Shown one piece after another: positions 60,214 through 64,000 of a DNA stretch of 64,000 bases. Source of the stretch: Agarilytica sp045430285 (GTDB lineage: Bacteria; Pseudomonadota; Gammaproteobacteria; Pseudomonadales; Cellvibrionaceae). Within the stretch, counting starts at the first letter, position 1, and each line of letters begins with the position of its first letter. Made by a program: the position numbers and the translations under genes. The notes below the pieces were generated by a model. That model saw nothing but the letters and a program-made list of their open reading frames with translations, ran no database searches and was not told the origin of the DNA. Location of the stretch: the NCBI GenBank assembly GCA_045430285.1, contig JAILXV010000002.1:434001-498000 (forward strand). Reading direction: 5' to 3'.

Positions 60214-61449
60214 ATGAACATAGCAAAAACTTCTTTGAAAAAAGACAAAATCAAATTCGTTCTATTTGAAGGTGTACACCAATCCGCTGTCGACAGTCTG
60301 CTCCACGCTGGATACACAAATGTAGAATATATTACGACGGCAATGTCCGGCGATGACCTCAAAGACAAAGTGAAAGACGCTCACTTTGTTGGCCTTAGAT
60401 CACGCACGCAATTGACACGCGAAGTATTTGAATCTGCAAAAAAACTGATCGCCGTCGGATGTTTTTGTATTGGCACCAACCAAGTTGACTTAACAGCAGC
60501 GCAAGAACATGGCGTTGTCGTATTCAACGCACCTTACTCAAATACCCGAAGCGTCGCCGAACTTGTTATCGCACAAGCTATTTTATTGTTGCGTGATATT
60601 CCAAGCAAAAACGCGGCCTGTCATCGTGGCGAATGGAACAAGTCTGCTACGGGTTCCTACGAAATTCGCGGAAAAACCTTAGGCCTTATCGGGTACGGTT
60701 CCATCGGCAGTCAAATAAGCGTACTTGCCGAAGCCCTCGGCATGAATATTATCTTTTACGATATCGTCACCAAGCTTACATTGGGCAATGCCATTCAATG
60801 TAAGTCACTCAGTGAGTTATTTGCTAAAGCAGATATCGTGAGTTTACACGTGCCAGAAACACCCGACACAAAGGATATGATCGGCGAACGTGAACTCACC
60901 GCCATGAAAAAAGGCGCAGTGCTTATTAACGCTTCTCGTGGCACGGTGATTGATATTGACGCTTTAGCCAGTGCACTGGAAAGCGGACACCTAGCCGGCG
61001 CCGCCATCGATGTATTCCCTACGGAACCAAAGAGTAATGCCGACACATTCGAAAGCCCGCTCAAGCAATTTGATAACGTCATTCTAACGCCACATATTGG
61101 CGGCTCTACAATGGAAGCGCAGGAAAATATTGGTTACGAAGTGGCAGAAAAACTGATCAAATATTCAGATAACGGAACCACTCTATCTTCCGTTAACTTC
61201 CCTGAGGTTGCACTGCCAACACACCGCAACGTTCACCGGTTATTACACGTTCACAAAAACGTCCCAGGTGTACTTACTGCGATCAACAAGATTTTGTCAG
61301 AACACAACATCAACATCTCTGGTCAGTATTTGCAGACAAGTGACAGCGTTGGATATGTGGTTGTTGATGTAAACTCTGAATATAGTGATGTTGCTCTAAA
61401 ACATCTTAAAGAAATTCCAGAGACGATTCGTTGTCGAGTGCTTTACTAA
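60214..61449 (+). CDS. serA: D-3-phosphoglycerate dehydrogenase SerA
   Basis: First step of serine synthesis. The 411-aa protein has the substrate-domain N-T-R-S-V-A-E-L, the NAD motif G-L-I-G-Y-G-S-I-G-S-Q, the catalytic R in N-A-S-R-G-T-V, E in P-T-E-P, and H in T-P-H-I-G-G-S-T, with a C-terminal ACT domain (about 340-411) that binds serine for feedback inhibition. It follows rpiA by 36 bases, and is likely co-transcribed. It ends before a long inverted repeat. Confidence 0.97.
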   Translation: MNIAKTSLKKDKIKFVLFEGVHQSAVDSLLHAGYTNVEYITTAMSGDDLKDKVKDAHFVGLRSRTQLTREVFESAKKLIAVGCFCIGTNQVDLTAAQEHGVVVFNAPYSNTRSVAELVIAQAILLLRDIPSKNAACHRGEWNKSATGSYEIRGKTLGLIGYGSIGSQISVLAEALGMNIIFYDIVTKLTLGNAIQCKSLSELFAKADIVSLHVPETPDTKDMIGERELTAMKKGAVLINASRGTVIDIDALASALESGHLAGAAIDVFPTEPKSNADTFESPLKQFDNVILTPHIGGSTMEAQENIGYEVAEKLIKYSDNGTTLSSVNFPEVALPTHRNVHRLLHVHKNVPGVLTAINKILSEHNINISGQYLQTSDSVGYVVVDVNSEYSDVALKHLKEIPETIRCRVLY

Positions 61450-61510
61450 AAAACAGAACACGTAAATAACTCCGCTTTATAAATGCATTCGTAAAGCGGG
61501 GCTCCTAGCC

Positions 61511-61615
61511 GTTTATCGTTCGAGTAGACTTTCAAAAAACACATAAATCCATCCATGGAGTTTCGGCGATTCCTCCTGAATCGACGATTTTTGAAAGTCT
61601 ACTCGAACAATAAAC
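61511..61615. repeat. Nested inverted repeat between serA and the hydrolase gene
   Basis: The 28-base arms at 61511-61538 and 61588-61615 differ by one base. The centre holds ATCCATCCATGGAG and GGCGATTCCTCC. It lies between two convergent genes and can serve as a two-way terminator. It belongs with the elements at 8151, 39851 and 57613. Confidence 0.82.
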
Positions 61616-61665
61616 TCATATACCGACAATCTCAAAGTTTTCAGCTAGTTAAAACCTTTACGAAT

Positions 61666-62652
61666 TTACTTCTTTAAAAACTGAAGCGCTTTAGAAAACA
61701 CCTGAGACCGCCACTCATCACCCTCTTTCACCAGATGATGCATAGCCCCTTCAATCATTTCGACCTGGCAATTCGATATCTTATTTTTAATTCTCGGCAC
61801 ATTCCTTTCCCACCACACCGTGCCATCAGCATCACCCTGAATAAGCAGTGTTTCAGTAGAAATCGCATCATACGAATCAAAACACTTTACCCATTTTCTC
61901 ATGGCGCCCACCCAATCCACCGATATCCCTCGACACTGTAAAGGATCATGAACACTTAAAAACTCATGAAAGCCTTCCCTGTGTGAGTTAACCGTAAAAC
62001 TGCGCGAAACCGAACTCATAAACAAATTCAATACACAGTACGATACGTTGACCAAATGCCAACCCCGCGGTTGAATTAACGGGGCAAGCAACACCAACTT
62101 TTGGAAAACCTTTCCTTGCGCAGCTAAAACATAATTTAAGATTGCCGCACAACCGGTACTTTGGCCAACAGCATATACCGGTGCATAAAAATCTGGGAAT
62201 GCATCTAGCACCCCAGCAATAACATGTGCATATTCCGCAAAATCACCGATAGCCGCGGGCTCGCCTTCGCTCAGACCATGGCCAGGAAAATCGATAGCAA
62301 TAACAGAATAGTTTTCGGCGAGTAGGCAATCGACAAGATCCAGATATAAACCCACATGATCGAATAAGCCGTGCGCAATAAACACGGTTGCCTTGGCACC
62401 CTCGCAAAACCAATAGTGTGTCGCAACACGGTAACCTTTCACATCCTCGTAGTTTTCCAAAACAACGTAGCCTAAAGAATACTGCGCAGGGTGATTCAGG
62501 CGGGTAAACCCATAGGTATCAAAATAACAAGAAAGGTCTTCACTTACTGCGTCATTTGTTAAAAAAGAAGCAGCATCAAAGATGGGAAGTTCGCCTTCAA
62601 TCCGATGGATCGCATCGAGCGTTAGACCTCGATCAGAGTTCAAACTGGGCAT
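61666..62652 (-). CDS. Alpha/beta hydrolase (monoglyceride lipase/PldB-like)
   Basis: A 328-aa serine hydrolase with H-G-L-F-D-H-V-G-L-Y near residue 93, the D-F-P-G-H-G-L-S-E-G segment, the nucleophile G-Q-S-T-G, a catalytic acid in L-I-Q-G-D-A-D-G-T-V and the catalytic His in E-G-A-M-H-H-L. The pattern fits the Hydrolase_4 (lysophospholipase/monoacylglycerol lipase) family. No signal peptide. The start is probably ATG 62652; a TTG at 62664 is also in frame. Confidence 0.87.
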   Translation of the reverse strand: MPSLNSDRGLTLDAIHRIEGELPIFDAASFLTNDAVSEDLSCYFDTYGFTRLNHPAQYSLGYVVLENYEDVKGYRVATHYWFCEGAKATVFIAHGLFDHVGLYLDLVDCLLAENYSVIAIDFPGHGLSEGEPAAIGDFAEYAHVIAGVLDAFPDFYAPVYAVGQSTGCAAILNYVLAAQGKVFQKLVLLAPLIQPRGWHLVNVSYCVLNLFMSSVSRSFTVNSHREGFHEFLSVHDPLQCRGISVDWVGAMRKWVKCFDSYDAISTETLLIQGDADGTVWWERNVPRIKNKISNCQVEMIEGAMHHLVKEGDEWRSQVFSKALQFLKK

Positions 62653-62744
62653 ATAGGCTATCAATTCAAAGCAACATTACTATTATGGTAGCATGCACAC
62701 CGTGCCTTTGATAAAAGGCTCACGCCCAGCGAGATCCAAATCCT

Positions 62745-63794
62745 ATGTCTTGGACTGAAATAGAACAATTTTTGAATTCCTTAACTGTGGGTGACATTGC
62801 AGTTATTGCGGCAAATATATTGCTTATGCTATTTGCTCACCCCATTCTCAAACGCTTCTCCTCTGGCACCATCACCCCCAAGTCCCACACATTACGCGTG
62901 TATTTATTACGCGGACTGAACTTGGTAATTTTATGTGTTTACGGTTATGTGTATTTATACCGCCCATCAGATGGCTCTGGTGGAGGCATTAAAGTATTGG
63001 GGATACTGGCCGTGCTGTACTTTGCTAATATCAGTAACTTCCTCCTTCAATACTTCATCCATAAACAATATGGCAAAGCACGAGATATTGGCGAACGCAC
63101 GCTTTATGTAGAAACTTATCAAACACGGCTTTTATCAATACTAGCGGCCGTTATTGTCACCATCATTGCCATTGTGTCCGTTGTCCACTTACTCGGCTTT
63201 AACTCCCTGCTCGAAGCTGGCGGCGTAATTGGTATTATCGGCGTATTTATGGGGCTTACCCAAAGCTCTTGGGCACCAGACATCATCAGTGGGCTCATCA
63301 TATTAAATAGCGACATGCTAGAGGAAGGCGACATAATTGAAACTGACGATGGAATTCTGGGCCGCGTCTATAAAACCAAGCTATTCCATACCGAAATCCT
63401 AAACATCAGTAACAACCACCGAATAATGATTCGTAACTCCCACCTACGCGACAAAACAATTCACAACCTATCCAAGTTCGCTTCAGCTAAAGGTCTTAGA
63501 GAATGCCTAACCTTCAATATCGGCTACGATGTTGATACGCAAAAAATCAAAGACATGATCGAAGATGCATTTCAGCGCGCTTTAAGCGAGAACATTCCCC
63601 TCGAAGCCAATACTCATGTAGAGGTTAAAGTCATCGAAACCGGAGACCACGCTGTAACGTGGGGCGTTCTTTACCACATTAAAAAAGTCGAAAAAATACT
63701 CGCTATTCGCCGCGACTTCCGAGAAATGATACTGCTTACATCTCACAAATATGGCATCGAACTAGCGACGCCAATTACCCATTTAGCACGCTAG
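62745..63794 (+). CDS. MscS-family mechanosensitive ion channel
   Basis: A 349-aa inner-membrane protein with four or five membrane helices, the MscS pore helix region (G-G-V-I-G-I-I-G-V-F-M-G-L-T) and the beta domain (I-L-N-S-D-M-L-E-E-G-D-I-I-E, I-R-N-S-H-L-R-D). It is longer than E. coli MscS at the N-terminus. It would release solutes during hypo-osmotic shock. Divergent from the hydrolase gene. Confidence 0.9.
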   Translation: MSWTEIEQFLNSLTVGDIAVIAANILLMLFAHPILKRFSSGTITPKSHTLRVYLLRGLNLVILCVYGYVYLYRPSDGSGGGIKVLGILAVLYFANISNFLLQYFIHKQYGKARDIGERTLYVETYQTRLLSILAAVIVTIIAIVSVVHLLGFNSLLEAGGVIGIIGVFMGLTQSSWAPDIISGLIILNSDMLEEGDIIETDDGILGRVYKTKLFHTEILNISNNHRIMIRNSHLRDKTIHNLSKFASAKGLRECLTFNIGYDVDTQKIKDMIEDAFQRALSENIPLEANTHVEVKVIETGDHAVTWGVLYHIKKVEKILAIRRDFREMILLTSHKYGIELATPITHLAR

Positions 63795-63879
63795 CTAGGT
63801 AAAGCCTTACGATCGGCACCAATAATTACAGTGTTACGCTCTAAAGCGATTATGAAGGAAGGCGCGGACCTTATTTCAT

Positions 63880-63893
63880 GATTGTCGACAATC
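63880..63893. promoter_or_regulatory. Perfect 14-bp palindrome GATTGTCGACAATC
   Basis: A perfect palindrome upstream of a possible partial gene, of the TTGT-ACAA type bound by FadR/GntR-like regulators. Part of it, ATTGTCGAT, recurs at 63942-63950. Tentative operator. Confidence 0.4.
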
Positions 63894-63912
63894 AGAGAGC
63901 ATAACGAGCCGT

Positions 63913-64000
63913 ATGGCGCCAAAATCAACGAAAATAAATGAAATTGTCGATTTTTTTCACCAATTTGACTCGCTAATTCCAAGATTACCGTTAAAATTTC
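63913..64000 (+). CDS. Possible gene start cut by the window edge
   Basis: An ATG at 63913 opens 29 codons (M-A-P-K-S-T-K-I-N-E-I-V-D-F-F-H-Q) that run off the right end of the window. The sequence is protein-like, but no ribosome-binding site stands out and the opposite strand is also open here. The family cannot be named. Confidence 0.3.
   Translation, partial: MAPKSTKINEIVDFFHQFDSLIPRLPLKF

Noticed and set aside
63791..63982. A minus-strand open frame of 63 codons at the right edge
   Set aside because: It runs into the window edge and competes with a plus-strand frame; no motif supports it, though it cannot be excluded.
1..64000. CRISPR array, tRNA, rRNA or integrase gene
   Set aside because: No regularly spaced direct repeats, no cloverleaf-like or rRNA sequence and no tyrosine-recombinase motif were seen by eye.

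Overview
The window looks like chromosomal DNA of a marine gammaproteobacterium, most likely from the Cellvibrionales (Teredinibacter/Saccharophagus-like). That placement rests on gene content and order: serB next to an Smp/AhpA-type membrane protein, rpsF-rpsR-membrane protein-rplI-dnaB, a complete urtABCDE plus ureDABCEFG block, several GGDEF proteins, and long nested inverted repeats with a CCATG-like centre. It is an inference; no rRNA or tRNA gene was seen that would fix the taxonomy.

Layout. 1-9.7 kb: three poorly characterised genes (lipoprotein, small outer-membrane barrel, unknown soluble protein), a small lipoprotein, serB, the Smp-like protein, a bifunctional acyltransferase that looks like the ornithine-lipid synthase OlsF, a DUF4404 protein, an Smr protein and the nucleosidase PpnN. 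9.8-18.7 kb: acs, an SRPBCC protein, a HAD phosphatase, panD, panC, dnaB and the rpsF operon. 18.7-28.6 kb: a membrane diguanylate cyclase, a decayed IS3-type transposase, a Cys-rich protein, an EamA transporter, an NCS1-permease/hybrid histidine kinase fusion with its LuxR-type response regulator, a LysR regulator divergent from a methyltransferase, and CheX. 28.9-35.2 kb is an AT-rich accessory island: an ECF sigma factor with a membrane partner, a Tse2-like toxin followed by three paralogous immunity-like genes, then a four-gene ABC-three-component (ABC-3C) conflict system ending in a well-formed integron attC site. 35.3-47 kb: one long minus-strand block for urea uptake (urtABCDE) and urease (ureDABCEFG), with a small His-rich membrane protein and an HTH protein at its end. 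47-64 kb: a beta-propeller-like lipoprotein, a Lys/Ala-rich protein, a second diguanylate cyclase, YgiQ, two small barrel proteins, exonuclease III, a 3-methyladenine glycosylase, DAHP synthase, ilvA, rpiA, serA, an alpha/beta hydrolase, an MscS channel and a possible partial gene at the right edge.

How it fits together. UrtA-E would import urea by ABC transport and urease with its Ni chaperones would release ammonia; a strong hairpin between urtA and urtB probably sets a high binding-protein to permease ratio. serA and serB supply serine, ilvA isoleucine, panC and panD pantothenate.

The most interesting region is 30.3-35.2 kb. The ABC-3C operon is bounded by two GTT cassette junctions, and the first bases of the interval complete the R' box of the attC perfectly when the ends are joined in a circle. 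This indicates that the whole four-gene system is, or recently was, one mobile integron cassette of about 2.9 kb, with no integrase in the window. The cassette's small transmembrane protein ends in a F-x-x-N-x-G-P-V-x-[IV]-x-N motif that is repeated at the start of the next protein, suggesting motif-to-motif signalling from the ABC-3C core to a membrane effector.
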